Shown here: piece by piece, positions 1-12,754 of the stretch
Position numbering within the stretch: position 1 is the first letter of the stretch
Layout of the letters: each line of letters starts with the position of its first letter
From: Pseudofabraea citricarpa
Lineage: Eukaryota > Ascomycota > Leotiomycetes > Helotiales > Dermateaceae
Direction of reading: 5' to 3'
DNA: 64,000 nucleotides
Assembly: GCA_029641185.1 (NCBI GenBank)
Contig: JAPWGK010000003.1
Span: 2,356,001-2,420,000 of the forward strand
The notes under the pieces: model-generated
Databases searched by the model: none
Seen by the model: the letters and a program-made list of their open reading frames with translations, nothing else
What the model was told of the DNA's origin: nothing
Position numbers and translations under genes: made by a program

Positions 1-1
1 C

Positions 2-803
2 TCTGATTCAAACCCATCCAATATCCCAGGGTTCGTAGATCCCGAATCCGGCTCGCATTTCCGTCTGCTGGCAGAGCTCACCTTTATTCTGAGCGATATC
101 ATGGACCAGTACTATTCCCTCCGTGCTACCCAACGGACCTCCAAAGACTTTACACTCTCATTAGACCTCGCTCGACCTCTGCGTACACGCCTTAAAGTAT
201 GGAATGATTCGCTCCCACCAGCATTATCCCTGCGTCATGCAGAACGGGTTGATTCTCGTGGCATGGCTCGACTTAGTGGCAACCCGTCTCTATCTTTAGC
301 ATATATCGTCGCAACCATGACATTATTCCGTGCCCTTTTAAGACCCCTGGAAAACCTCAGCAGCGTGGAAGAAGAGGATCACGGGATCGTAGGGAGCCGA
401 CTAGCCGTGCGGGCTGGAGCCAAAGAGTGTGCAAAGGAAGTGGTAGAATTCGTCGAGAACCTCGGCCGGGGGGCTCTCGATGCGTTCTGGCATTCATGTA
501 AGTCCTTTTCTTCCCCTCCCTTCCAATCCCGCTGCCAAAAAGAACCCCCCCGAATCCTAATTCGCTCTAGGGTCGAGAGCCAATTTCGCAATCGCTTCTT
601 CGTTTCTCATGCAGCTGCTTGTTACTTCAGAGACTGAGGCCGAGTCGAACGAGATCAACGAGTTGGTCGGCCGCTGGAGATGGGCCATGCGCATAGGTAG
701 CGGCAGTGCGGGGAGCGGGCTGATGAGCCTGGGGCTGTTACGTCTAGATGGGTTGTTGCTAGAGAATGGGACCATTTCCCAGCCGGCTGTTGTTGCTCAA
801 TAA
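2..803 (+). CDS. TamA/DAL81-like fungal transcription factor, C-terminal part (cut by left edge)
   Basis: Two exons: open from the window edge to 497, intron 498-570 (GTAAGT..CTAG), then 571-803 (stop TAA). Splicing restores the motif AFWHSWSRANFAIASSF followed by LVGRWRWAMRIGS and LGLLRLDGLL, the conserved C-terminus of the TamA/DAL81/UGA35 family. The first exon holds the end of the fungal-specific transcription factor domain (FRLLAELTFILSDIMDQYYS, LARPLRTRLKVWNDSLPPAL). The Zn2Cys6 domain would lie to the left, outside the window. In Aspergillus and yeast these proteins are co-activators of nitrogen-catabolic genes, working with the GATA factor AreA or with pathway-specific regulators. The gene is convergent with a nucleobase-type permease, a plausible target class. 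Assignment to TamA rather than another fungal_trans family rests on remembered motif similarity. Confidence 0.8.
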
Positions 804-1321
804 CAGGAGGCTGCCGCCATACCATACGTTGTCTTTTTTTCTTCTGGTTTTTCTTTGGCCGGAACTATAATAGGTTGGAGTCTGGGAAGGATGTTTGGCT
901 GGCTGTGGGGCTTTTCACCTCTTCTCCTCTTTCGATATGAAGTGCTTTGGCTTTCTTTCTTTTTTCTTTCTTTTTTCTTTCTTCTCTTTTTGGATCTCCT
1001 TCTCTGCTTTTCTTTACATGCACATACCGAGGTCCTTCCTTGCTTATGGGTGACGACGGAATAAATGACTGAGTGTTGAAGGCGGCTTGTGTACGTTTCT
1101 TTTCGGGTGGATATGGGTAACAAAACATGTCAGATATGCCGGGTTATCTTCTCCTATTTCTCACTACGCACGCATTCATTCTCGTTGCCGGAGGACGAGC
1201 ACGAGCACGGTACACACTAGCCCGGAATAAGGACTTTCGCTTGACGATTAGATATGAACAAGGAATTAAATATATCTACATCTACATCTACCTCTATCTA
1301 TATATATATATATCTTCTGCA
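804..1321. other. 3' intergenic region between convergent genes, with low-complexity tracts
   Basis: Gene-free space between the stops of the TamA-like gene and the permease. It holds a polypyrimidine tract (951-990, TTTCTTTC units) and a CTA/TA microsatellite (1271-1314) that ends a few bases from the permease stop codon. Open frames here are lysine/phenylalanine-rich translations of the simple repeats and are not credible genes. Confidence 0.7.
1271..1314. repeat. (ATCTAC)n / (TA)n microsatellite
   Basis: Three ATCTAC units grade into CTATCTA and a run of TA dinucleotides. It lies in the 3' untranslated region of the permease gene on the minus strand and may be length-polymorphic. Confidence 0.85.
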
Positions 1322-3038
1322 TTAGAAATTCTTCGACTTCTCACCTACGCCGACCTCTACATCGCTGTGGCTGATGGCCTCGTCGCTCTCGATTCCGTCC
1401 ACCACCTCGTCGTCCTCGTCGAACTTGTCATCCATCTTCCACACCGTGCCCAGCACCCAGTAGACGGTAAAGGCCACCACGGTTCCGATGAGCCAGCTCA
1501 GGCTATACACATAGGTAGCTCCTTTAGGGATTGACAGGTTGCCCGTGGCTCTAGCGAGGCCCGCGAGGTTCGGGGCGATGCCACAGACGAAGGCGACGAA
1601 GGCACGGGGGTTGAAGCCGTGGAAGAAAGTGTAGATGTCATGTCTCTTATACAGGCTCTTGAGGTTGAGATGGCGGGCGCGCAGGATCCAGAAGTCGCAC
1701 ATCATGATGCCGGCGATGGGGCCGAGGAACATGGAGTAGCCGCCGAGGAAGGCCGAGAAGGACGCGGCGCTGTACTGGATGTTCCACGGCGTCGCGGCGA
1801 TGGAGATGATGCAGCAGATGTAGGCGCCGCGGCGCGCGTTGACCCACGACGGGAACCACAGTGCCAGGTCGTGCGAGAACGACACCGAGTTCGCCGAGAT
1901 GTTCGTCCCGACCACGGCGAAGGCCCAGCACAGTGCTGAGAAGAACTGCGCTGCCCGGTTCTCCCATAGCACCGAGACCTGTAGCGGGTTCCATGTCGTC
2001 ACGCCGTAGATGCTCTGGCACGCGCTCGTCACTGTCACGCCCAGGATCCCGCAGAGCGTTACGAGCACGCACAGCCCGACGGCTTGGGTCCAGAAGACTT
2101 GCTTGGGATGCCGTGCGTAGCGTGTGAAGTCGGGCATGTTGAGTGCGAGGGTTGCTTTGGGTCCGATGGCGCTGGTTACGCACTGGAAGAAGACGACGGC
2201 TACCGGGGTGCCGTCGGTGATGTTAGTGCCTTTAGAGAAAGTTGGTCCGAATCCTTTGGCTGTTTTGAGAGAGGTTTGGTTAGTATGTTGTGAAGAGTGA
2301 TGGTTTGCGAGGGGTGAAGCTTACCTGCTACAATGGCCCAGATAAAAAGCGTCATGCCGAAGATGGGCATCACGATTGTTTTAGCCATGAATAGAAAGCG
2401 CAGTTTGGACACGTGTAGCCATAGCAAGGGCAGCTGAACCATGATGAATAGGAAGAAACACAGCATCTGTGCGGATGTGACATGTGCACTTTCTGGGATG
2501 TGGTTGGGGAATCTGGTGAACGAAGGCCAGATGGCTTGCAGCATCGTCTGGATACATTGACCTCCTTGGAAACTTTGAGTACCGAACCCTAGTACATAGG
2601 TTAGAGAATGCCTAGAGGATATATTTCAGGGCTCTTACAGATGCAAGCCACAACACCTCGTACAAAGACGGCAAAATATGCTCCGTAGACACCAAATGTT
2701 GATCTCATCAAGACCGGGAAACTGATACCATAGACGCATCCCACATACGCATTGGCCATTGCTGGAACGCAGACAAGCAAATGTCCCACGAGAACGGCAG
2801 TGATGGCCAACCCGGGACTTAGCCCCTTAGTGATAGATGAAGAAGCCACTTGATACATGGAGATGGAGAATGCTTCGGCGATCCAGAATCCCAATAACGA
2901 TGGCCATGTCCATTTTCTCTGCTCTGACTCAAACGGGACGGGATCTAGATCTCTGTTGGAGCTGAGGGCATCAGGAGAATCGGCACACGAGCCAGGCTCG
3001 GTGTGAAGCTTGAAGCGTTGGACGAGCCCTTCTGCCAT
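1322..3038 (-). CDS. NCS1-family nucleobase permease (uracil/allantoin/uridine type)
   Basis: Three exons on the minus strand: 3038-2639, 2588-2325, 2229-1322. The introns are 2638-2589 (50 nt) and 2324-2230 (95 nt), and the product is 523 aa. Joining exons 1 and 2 produces ACIWFGTQSFQGGQ, the signature of the Fur/Dal4 (NCS1) symporters, which import uracil, allantoin or related purine/pyrimidine compounds with protons. Exon 1 has the typical N-terminus (RKWTWPSLLGFWIAEAFSIS). Exon 3 has NMPDFTRYARHPKQVFW and about seven hydrophobic helices, consistent with 12 TM segments. The substrate cannot be read from sequence. It is convergent with the TamA-like regulator and divergent from the NRPS-like gene; HGATAR sites upstream suggest nitrogen control (inference). 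Confidence 0.9.
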
Positions 3039-4113
3039 GCTGCTGGATTTCTTGACGGTTCCTGTGAGCGAGCTCTGTCTTCGTCTCTTCCTCGTTCAGT
3101 GAGTGAGTGAGTGCTCTTGTCAGTCCACCGGGTAAACCGTGCAAGCAGCGTCAAGCGAGAATGAAATTAACAACAGAGATTGGACTGGCTGACGAGAGAT
3201 ACCAAGGGAGGCCCTTCAACTTATGATGATGGCCATTGACTGTGCCCTTGGGCAATGACAGGTCGGTCTGAGATAGAGAAGATACCCGCCATGGCTTAGC
3301 TCACCTACTTCGAACCACCAAGTCATAATGGTATGTGCTTTCTCACGACAGAGATACCCATCCGAAGCCAGGGGGTCCATAGTCGATGATAGACGCAGCG
3401 ATGGCCTATCTGCCAAGAGATGCAAACGTGATTATGTGATTAGGGAGAAAGATACACACATTCTTATCGCGCCAGAGACCGTGTTGGCCGAGGGGGGTGG
3501 TGGTTGTGGGTAAATGGGTGAAGGGGCACGGTTCACGGTTCCCTTTTTGTAGCCCGTGGAGCGTTCCCAAGGGAGGTTAGTGCGGCCCCGTCGACACGGG
3601 CAGCAGTTTGCACGGCTCTCTCCCCCCAATTCCCCAATCCCGACTCCATGGACACGCAAACAGGGCTTATTGACACATTCGAGCAACGAGTAACATGCTA
3701 CCGTAGAGTACATGCTGCTTTCTCCTCACCTTAAGGTCTCCCATGATCACATCTCGTCACAACCCCTCTTATCTACGCGATTTGCCCCGTTGCCCTCCCA
3801 TTATCTCTCTCCAACGGCCTATCGCGTCACCTCAGTCGCCCAGCCCACTATGGCCATGGCCATGCATCCGTCATTGCACCATAGCGGGCGGCGGAGAACT
3901 AGCTTTTGAGGAGTTCGAGAGAAGCGGCAACGGCAACGGCTTTCCCATGCAGACAGCCTTGCCCATCATGTAGCTAGGTAGCTAATGGTGAGTGAGTTTG
4001 GGCAAAGGTCCACATGCCCTCCTCTTCTTCATATCATCAGCCTCCTATCTTCCTTCCCTTTGCCTACAAGCCGCAATTCTCTTTCCAGCCTTCTCTCATT
4101 TGTTTTGCTCATC
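3039..4113. promoter_or_regulatory. Shared divergent promoter with HGATAR (AreA-type GATA) motifs
   Basis: This 1.07-kb region separates the permease start (minus strand) from the NRPS-like start (plus strand). HGATAR hexamers, on either strand, lie at 3271-3276, 3387-3392, 3406-3411, 3464-3469, 3769-3774, 3801-3806 and 3819-3824. Seven sites compares with about three expected by chance in a random sequence of this length, so the enrichment is modest. A pyrimidine-rich leader precedes the ATG at 4114. Confidence 0.45.
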
Positions 4114-7100
4114 ATGGCTCCAATGATGATTGACCCTCCCTCCCCTTCATCCGAAAGTATACCGGATGAGGGGTTCTCTTACTGCTCCGATCCTGCCGTC
4201 ATTCCCTCGGAAAAGGCCCCTCCCAGAGTCAAGGAACTTTGGAATTTACACGGCGGACCTCACTCGAAGCGTTATTCTAACCCCAAACTCGTCAGCCTTG
4301 CGGCTCTGGTTCGTCATGATGGCTCAGTCTACCAAGGCCAGAAGGCATTTTTATATCCGACATCTTCAGAACCAAACACGACATACCAATCGATGACCTG
4401 GGACGAGTTTGATCGAGTCACAGAGAGAATTGCCGCAGTTTATGGCCAGCTCTTGAGAGATGAGCTGGAGGTAGCGAATTCGACCAAGACGCAACCGACA
4501 GTAGCATTGATTGGTCGAGGGACCACCCTGGAGTACTTCTGCACGGAACTCGCCCTTCAGAAACTGGGAGTCAGGGTCCTTTTACTTGCTGAGTCTAACG
4601 CGTTGGATGCTCTACATCATTTGCTCGAGACTTGCAGTGCATGTGCGGTGATCACAGACCAACGGAATGTATCAGCAAGCACCAAGCAACTTCGAAAATT
4701 GGAAATGGTTGAGGACCTACCCCGGAATCTCAGCCTTGATCAAGCACATCTCGACTTTTCAGAAGTCGAGAAGATCAAATTCCAGGATTTTGGTGATGTC
4801 TGGGAAAGGCACACCTTCATAATTCACTCATCCGGCTCTACTGGAATGCCGAAACCCATTATACATACCAACCGAAGTATGATGCAGATTGCTAGGATGT
4901 ATCGCTTATTTCAGGAGTTTACTGTTGAGAACTGGTTTCTTCTCTTCCCCTTGTGATTTGACCCTTTCTCGCTTGACACGCCATGTACTAATCAACGTTT
5001 AGATATCATATTGGTGGCATATCTATTACCCTTGCTGGATTGCCGACCGGTCAAATACTGTCCTTCCCGCCACTGGCATGGCCCCCATCTTCCTCCACAA
5101 TATTTACTGCATGGAAGACTATGGCATCAATGGGTCACCCTGTAGATATTGTGCACTGTGCACCAACATTCATTGAGAATATGTGTGATTATATTATAGA
5201 CAACGGGGAGGATTTTACCCCTTTAATCAACTTAACTGTCCTACAACCCGGAGGAGCCAAATTATCAGACCGGATTGTTGCTGATCTTACAAGCAGGGGA
5301 TGTAATGTCAAGACCACATACGGAAGTACAGAAATTGGACCTCCGATGAGACCGATCCCGCACACTAGAGCCAATCCAAAGTGCTACTCATTCAAGAATC
5401 TCTACCCGGATAACCCCTTTCTGAAAATGGAAGAGGTAGGAGATAATTTGTATGAATGTATAGTATATAAAGGGTTTGAGTTCGCTGCAGAGCTGTGGGA
5501 AGGAAAGCCAGACAATGAACCATATCGAACTAATGATTTATTCTTTCAAGACCCACCTGGAAGTGGTTACTATGTTCTACAAGGCAGAAAGGATGATATT
5601 CTGGTGCATTCAAATGGCGAAAATACGACTGCTGGCCCTCTACAAATCGACATCCAGACGTCGTCTAAAGTCATTAAAAATGTAGTAGCCTTTGGACATT
5701 CAAGACCACTTGTCAGTCTACTGGTTGAGGTCAACGAGGCGTATGACCCTTCAAGCCCATCGACCCGAGAGGGGGTATGGGAGACTGTCAACCAGATCAA
5801 TAGCAAATATCCTGGACACTCTCAGATCATGGAATCCATGATTCATATTCTTCCCAAGGGAAGTACTCTTCCGGTCACACCGAAAGGTAATGTCAAAAGG
5901 AAAGAAGCAGAAAGGATATATACTATAGATGTAGAACGACTTTACGCTAATATCGAAAGTCCTTCATCTATCAACCCATCCTCAAATAGTCAAGAGCCGT
6001 TATCAGAATTCCTCCGCAACATCTTCTCTACGTTGGCAAATGTACCCACTGAGAAGATCAACGATTGGACAACACTGTACGAATTGGGTATTGACTCGAG
6101 ACTTGCTGTGTCACTCCGAACTTCTCTTTCATCGCGGCTCGGTCGTCCAGTATCCCTTAGTGCCATCTTCGAGAACCCAAGCATAAGCACTCTCGTTTCT
6201 TATTTCGAGAAGAAATCATCCAATCTAGCACCTCCCAAATCAGAGTCCTCCAATACTATAAATCGCATAATCTCTAAACTCGAATCAGAAATCAAGACAT
6301 GGCCTGAACGAACCCTGAGAGAGTATCCGGTGGTTGAAAAACAAACCATCCTTCTCACAGGCGCATCTGGATCATTAGGAACCGCGCTTTTACAGAGTCT
6401 CTCTACAATGAAAGGAGTCGAGAAAGTTTATGCCATGGTACGAGGACCAAACCAACGGACGAAACTGATCGCTTCACTCGATGCACGGAAAATGGATTCA
6501 TCTATCATCACAAGCGAGAGCAGTAAAATCGAGGTTCTCAACTTCAGCATGCAAGATGCACTCTTGGGGCAAGAAATCGAGATCTACCACAAGCTCGCTA
6601 CAACAGTAACAGCAGTAGTGCAAAATGCATGGAAGATGGACTTCAACCAAGGGGTTGAACATTTCGAGGATGATTGTATCAGAAGTATGTTTTCCTTAGG
6701 TTCCCTTGTTCATGAAGAAACGTAATTAACTGACTTGGTTTTAAAGACACAATGCATCTTCTTCGCTTTTGTCATACGGGACGACCGAAAACATTAGCTT
6801 TCACAAGTAGCATATCAACATGTATGGGGAGTGGCCACTCCTCAGCTACAGTACCAGAATCAGCCATCGGACCTGATCCCAGCGTAGCTTTACCGACCGG
6901 TTACGCACAGAGTAAATATATCAGTACGTCTTTCTACCTCCTCTCTCCCCGCAATAGACAAAAACTAACCTTAAACCCCCCAAAAGTCGAGCGCCTTCTC
7001 CAAACCAGCACCAAGGTGCTACAAGTCCCAACTCTTCTTCTCCGCGTAGGTCAGATGAGCGGTTCCACGCGCACAGGACACTGGAATACCTCAGAGATGT

Positions 7101-7627
7101 GGCCCATCTTATTTTCTACCTCTGCGCATCCATCCATCGCATGTCTACCAGATCTACCGAACAAACTTGTAGATTGGATTCCAGTCGACATCGCCGCGTC
7201 CACCATTTCCACTCTCTTATGTCCTTCGTCTCCTTCATCCTCAGGAAAGGAGAAAGAAGAACCGGAAATGTATACCGTGCATAATATCACCAACCCTCAT
7301 TCGATAACCTGGTCCGCCCTGCTCGCTCTCCTGCAGTCTACCTTATCTACAAAGTCTACACAGCTCGAGATTGTGAGTATGCGAGAATGGGTGGCGAGGC
7401 TTAACATCGCAGCAGCAGCGGCAGATACGAACTCGCAGCAGGAGGTTCAAGGTCTAAGGTTACTGCGGTTCTTTGAGAACATGGTGGATGATGTAGAGCC
7501 TTCCAAGATCTTCGAGACGCAAAAGACGCAGGATCAGGTCGAGGCGTTGAGGGAGTGTGGTCCGTTCTGTAGGGAGTGGATTGAAGGGAATGTGAGGGTA
7601 TGGAGGGAGAGTGGGTTTCTTGCATGA
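4114..7627 (+). CDS. NRPS-like adenylate-forming reductase (A-T-R architecture)
   Basis: Four exons: 4114-4952, 5003-6684, 6747-6923, 6987-7627. The introns are 50, 62 and 63 nt; the first has a TACTAAT branch site. The product is 1112 aa. The adenylation domain shows core A3 (HSSGSTGMPKP, ~residue 237), A5 (TYGSTEIGPP, ~387), YRTNDLF and GRKDDILVHSNGEN. A phosphopantetheine carrier domain follows with its Ser in LGIDSRLAVSLR (~643; the usual Leu after Ser is Arg). The NAD(P)-dependent reductase domain has LLTGASGSLGTALL (~731) and the catalytic YAQSK (~892). There is no condensation domain. Such enzymes activate a carboxylic acid, tether it and release it as an aldehyde or alcohol. It is not Lys2, because the N-terminal domain and motif context differ. 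The substrate is unknown. No other secondary-metabolite genes flank it. Confidence 0.9.
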
Positions 7628-8271
7628 GCATTGATTTTGAAACGGAGCTGCGGTGTTCTTCTTTGCGTTCTTCTTTTCATGAAATTCCTCATAGCCAGAA
7701 ATAGTTGGTTGGCCCCTGGGTTTGAACTGCCCGGAGATCCAATTTGGAGAGATATATTCATTTCATTTTCGAAGGACGTAATATATATCATATCATTACA
7801 ATACTTAATCTCCCCTTTTCCGTCAACGGCTCTTCCTTTCTTTCACGCTCTGCTCATGGGATATATCAACAAGATGCCAACGACGATCCCTTCCCTTCCC
7901 TTCCCGTTCCATTTTTGCCTCAAGACTCCCTCTTTTCCAGCTTTCCTCCGACCTCATGCCGCATCAGCAAATAACAAAAAACAACCCATAAAAAAACCGC
8001 TGGCCTCCAGTTTCGCACCAAATGATTTCCATGAACGATACCATGTATGCAAAGAAACATGCGTCAACGCCCACCCCATAACGCCCGGCCCATTTCTATA
8101 CAGCGCCATGAATCGCGTCAACGCAAAAAATGTAGTTCCACTTCCGTATCCATATCCGTCATTAGATAGACCATCACAAGCCCATCATAAAGTTAAAAAA
8201 AAAAAAAGCAACTCTCTCAAATCGTCATTTCCATGCCCAGCATCCTTTCCCTCGTCTCGTTTGCTTTTACA
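7628..8271. other. Intergenic region between convergent genes
   Basis: This is the space between the stops of the NRPS-like gene and the RING gene. It includes T/C-rich stretches and an A13 run near 8195. No credible gene, RNA or structured element was found. Confidence 0.6.
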
Positions 8272-9915
8272 TTACTGGGAAACGGGTTGAGCACGGGTCC
8301 TAATTCTAAAAGTATCCCTCAATCTTCCGGTCAATCCAGTGCGTCCAGAGGGGGTCTCTTCTGCTGTTTCCTCGGCCGCGTTCCCATCACGTCGTGATTG
8401 CTCTCGCAAACTACGGAGTGCTGCGATACGTTCATGTGCTGGGGCGTGGCGCAGTCTATGGAGATCTAAAAATCGATTTGCGCGTCGGCGCTGTGGCTCG
8501 GAGCCTTGATCGGCCTCTGCTGTCCCTTCTGCAACATTCAGAGGTGGGGGTAACTCATCACCCTCTGCTGCAGCTTCAGTGTTAGATGTCTCAGGACGGA
8601 GGTCGTGACGACTGATTTAAAGTTAGCCAATGACATCCCAACTGCGCAATGAGTCAACTTACCATAAGGGACAAGTTCCAGAAACATTCAAGAGCCATGG
8701 GTCGATACATGCAGGATGATACTTGTGGTTGCAGGGCAAAACTCTAACATCTTCACCTGTTGTAAAGTCCTCCGTACAAATCGAACAGCCTAGGTCTCCT
8801 TCTGTAGGAGCATGATCACTACTATGTGTTGATTCTGCGTGAGTGGCGGGGCCCAACCCCGATTCGACGGTACCTGAGCTAGATGCAGGAGGGCTTTTCT
8901 CAGTTGTAACAGCACCGGCTCCAACAGGCGCTGTAGTTGTAGAAGGTCGCACAGTGCTGTTCCCATCGTCCATCTCAATATCACGATTTCCAGGTTTAGC
9001 AGGCTCAGGGTCGCCGAACTTGACGATTGGGAGGGTCTCAAGCATGGCTCTAGCAAGCCCTTTTGCACGACTCTGTCTCGGTCTACCAGGAAAGCCACCT
9101 CTGGGACCATATCTTTCTGGGTGCCGATGAGCACGAATAGCACCTGTTGCAATGATAATCAAGAACAGCAATGTGATTATACCCGTGATACTGTAGAGAA
9201 TACTCATGGCAACAGCTGTGGTCGGTGCTGGACTTCCATTCATTGATGGATTATTGTTATTATTGTCCGAATTACCAGATGACGAGCCATTGCCGCCGGA
9301 AACACTTGCCTCCGGTTGAGAAGCTACAACGGTTTGCTCCAGGGCTCGTGAATCTGCGAGGGAAGTCATGGTATAGAGTGTCCCATAAGTCGAGGATAAG
9401 CCGCCGGTAAGATTGCAGCTGGAGCCTGTCAGACTGTAAAAGATGATAGCCTTTGGTTCAGACAAGGATGCAGCCTGCGCTACAGCAATAGGATCGATAT
9501 TCGACGTATCTGAGTTTGGATCACAGTTGATGTACGCCATATTGAGGTCAGAGATATTGGCGGTATTCGACGGTCCCACGACCACCATGAAGCCAGAAAA
9601 TCCGCCTATGGCCTAAAAGCAAGCTGTTAGATATTTTCCTTGGTGTCTGCTCCTTCTGGGGCGAAAATGAAGGGGTATACGAACAGCAATGGCCGTTTGG
9701 CTCTCCCCTAATCCCACATTCTTCGTCAAAGGTGCGATTGTATAAGGCGTCGACCCATCTCCTTCGCGGACGTGCAGAGTAGATACCGAGTTTCTCATCT
9801 CATCCGACAAAGTATCGTTCGTGGGGGCTATCGATTGACCAGCGGCCATACCGGCGAAGGCGGAGACGACGGATAAGAAGGTCACCAAGGACCTTGCGAC
9901 GGTCGACGTCGCCAT
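8272..9915 (-). CDS. Membrane-anchored RING-H2 E3 ubiquitin ligase (PA-TM-RING type)
   Basis: Minus-strand exons are 9915-9685, 9612-8663 and 8611-8272 (introns of 72 and 51 nt), giving 506 aa. Residues 1-26 form a signal peptide (start chosen at 9915, MATSTVARSL, rather than the longer frame beginning at 9987). A lumenal region of ~180 residues is protease-associated-like, followed by a Ser/Asn-rich linker and one TM helix at ~211-235 (SITGIITLLFLIIIATGA). The cytosolic RING-H2 begins at ~353: CSIC, PCNHKYHPAC, then CPLC, whose last Cys is created by splicing at 8663/8611. An Arg-rich tail follows. PA-TM-RING ligases act on endosomes, vacuole or plasma membrane to ubiquitinate membrane proteins. 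Splice donor 1 is GTTCGT, a weak form, chosen because only it keeps frame. Confidence 0.87.
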
Positions 9916-12754
9916 GGTTGAAGAGGTGCGAAGAGAAGCGAAGGGAGATGAGGAAAGGCACGCAAGATCGGAGCTCACATGTCCCAAGTCAGGAGGCGCG
10001 AGGGTTTTGGAGGCTTCGAGGAGAATTATGGTCGTAGTCGTGGTCGTGGTTGTAGTCGTGAGGTGGGTTGGAGAATTGTCGTCTAGATGACGTGAAACCC
10101 TGGTGTTTTGGATTGCAGCAGCGGGCTAGCGTCGTCGATATATACAGGCGGCGTAGCGATAGCGATGGTAGAATTAGCGGAGGAACAAGTTGCCGGCCGC
10201 GCGCTACGTCCGTGCCAGTTTCTACAATCCCAATCCAAATCCAATGTACCACTGATGCACCTACACAACAAGTAACAGACACAATACACCACTTCCGCAA
10301 CACTCCGTACACACTGCACACTGCGCAGTGCACACAAGAACACGATACGATGATACCCTAAGATAAATACGGTTCGGGAGTAGCGGCTGGCTGGCTGGCT
10401 GCTGGCTGCGGACCTTCGGAGCTTCTTTTATTGGCGATTCGCAGTTTTCTGTGGGATCAACAGATTGTTCACCTCCAGAAAACATGCCATCTGTCGATAC
10501 TATTATACTTCTGCCATCATGTCCCTGGCACGTCTAGCAGCTCAAGTATTTGGCATTCTCAAGTCCACTGAAGGCTTATGGCCGACGCCAGACATGGCGC
10601 TAGACACCTATCAAGGACGACCAGAATGATGGACGAGAGCGATGCAACCAATCCTATGTGATCGGTAGCCTCGGCGTCATCTTTTTGCTGGCATGCGACG
10701 AACCTTGGAGTCTTGGACACTACTGTGTTTTGTCAGTCGCCAGAGGCCAGTCCAATATCTATGTGCATAGCCCCCTTGGTGGCACAGCTTTCACATCGCG
10801 CTCGACTCGGCACCTTCGGATAATAATCCATTGCATAAGACAGCAGCATGTCACCTACTGGAGTACTGGCGGCTACTACTACGGTACAGTAGCGGTACCT
10901 GGTGGTACTAGTAACTGTGCTACTTTGCTACCGAACCTTCTCCGCAGCGTTCAAGGGGAACTCGTCACTAAACACTAACTTGAAGATCCGGGGGTCCGGT
11001 TAGTTGCATGGTCGCCTGATATTCCGTTCTGTGATAACACGCATCAAATCTTCCTCTGCTACACAACGTCCTTCCTACACGGCTTACAAGGCACTATTAA
11101 CTTCACCGTCTTTTCAACAGCTCCGGCTGATCCTGCGGTGCTTCTGATTTGGAATACAGAGCGGTCTTATGTGTATCACAGGACGTGCCCCTACCGGTAG
11201 CATAGCAAAATTGCAGTTTGGCCTGAAGTCCGCCCTCATGCAAGCATGGCAGTGCATCCACGTGACGAAGAACATATCCCAGTTAAGCGATATCATTGGC
11301 GCTGGTTCTCAGGGCTGAAGTCACAGCCTTTCGGTGTCATGGCATGCTGACCACTTCAAGTATTCTGAGCGCAGCATCCGATATATTGTAACGGACTTTG
11401 CTTCAAATTTTCTTTGGTGGTTATGACTAAGTCTACCACTTCATACTCCGAGCTTCTCAAGTCCGTAGCGTCAAGTTGACTCAGACACAAATAGCATGTA
11501 AACACTTCCTGCCGAAGAGCTCACGGCTTTTTGTGCGTTTGGATCTTATGGTCGCAGGACTTTACAGTTCTAATTCGGTTCCAAACAATTAGGCGTGTGT
11601 CGATTATGACAACCTAGTAAAGGACAGGCTTTGTTTGCTGAAGTTATGCCTGAGCCACTCTGGACTTCCAGCATCAACGGTCCCTAGTAGTGCTGGGTAT
11701 GTTTCTAGAATACGGCGTTACAACGGATCTCAACTACTCATTGGTTATCTGATCAATTGTTGATACATCGAAGTCCATCATGGTCATATCCATTACATTT
11801 CAACCAGCTATAACCTAGAGTTTTCCCAATTCGGCAATTCTGTCTGTACATGATATCGTCACCAAATCTCCGAAACCTTCTAGCATGATTCTAATCAAAG
11901 CATGGCTTGTTGTTATTTGGTACCTTCTACCAACTGTTGCCTTGGCTGGCACTCATCGCGAGTTTCCCAGACGAACCTAATACTTGCGATGTAATTGGAG
12001 TACCTGATGTTCATGGTAGGTTTCATTCTCGTAACATCGATCTTCACACCTGACAGAATATAGGCATGGATATGTAACTCGGGTATTATTTCCAATTCTT
12101 TAACACGTACCTAGTTACCCTTCTTTGGTTGCCAATGATTCGCCAAAAGCCAGATCAACTTGACAAGAGGCCAGTGCACTCTCCGGTGCAGTTGTGCTCA
12201 ATTCACCTCAAATGCTAGCAGATACTTGATAGGAACAGTCATGAGATGAAGCTGCTATTTGGCATTTACTACCCATCTACAGCCAAAAGATTATGGTTGC
12301 TTGCAGGACTATAATGTCTGCCTTTAAATCTCGAGTAGTGATACAATCATGTGGCAAGGCCTAGCTTTTTTTTAATAAAAAAAAATCATTATTTCCTTCC
12401 TCCCCGGGCGATTAAAGGCTACCTGTAAGAGAACACCTTCCGAGGTGCATAGCCATTAGCTATATATCCCACCTAGGTCATACCTGCACAAAGGTCTCCA
12501 CGAAAAAGAGCTCAAAGATGTGGTCTTGTAACAGTTGAGGTAGTACAACGGAACATGTTTAAATTTTATATTACGAGTCCGTAGTCCTATCTAGACCTAT
12601 TTCTTTCTTCGCCGTTTAGATCTCAACATAACTATTATATCCAATGGTATCTGTTAACCCCCACAAATCCTCAAGTCGAAAAGCGAAGTAAAACACAAAT
12701 GAACATGCCAATTGCAAACATCAAAATAGATTCCCCTCAGGAACCAGTCTTCCT
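9916..12754. other. 2.8-kb gene-free region
   Basis: The right edge of the RING promoter contains a (GGCT)n run (10385-10408). The rest has stops in all frames, no recognisable protein similarity and no tRNA-like B box with matching arms. An A/T run lies at 12366-12390. Short open frames (for example 10658-10978) lack family features. Confidence 0.6.

Noticed and set aside
484..486. RHGQS in the PFKFB protein (residue ~484 onward) as a catalytic defect
   Set aside because: Gln at this position is common in the phosphoglycerate-mutase superfamily, and the three catalytic residues (two His, one Glu) are present. The start/end values here are residue numbers of that protein; the gene is at 48333-50773.
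7712..7745. B-box-like sequence suggesting a tRNA on the minus strand
   Set aside because: GTTCAAACC is present, but T-stem, acceptor and D arms cannot be paired.
7631..8290. 219-codon frame between two convergent genes
   Set aside because: Pro/Phe/Lys-rich translation of 3' UTR DNA with a poly-A run; it overlaps the end of the RING gene on the other strand.
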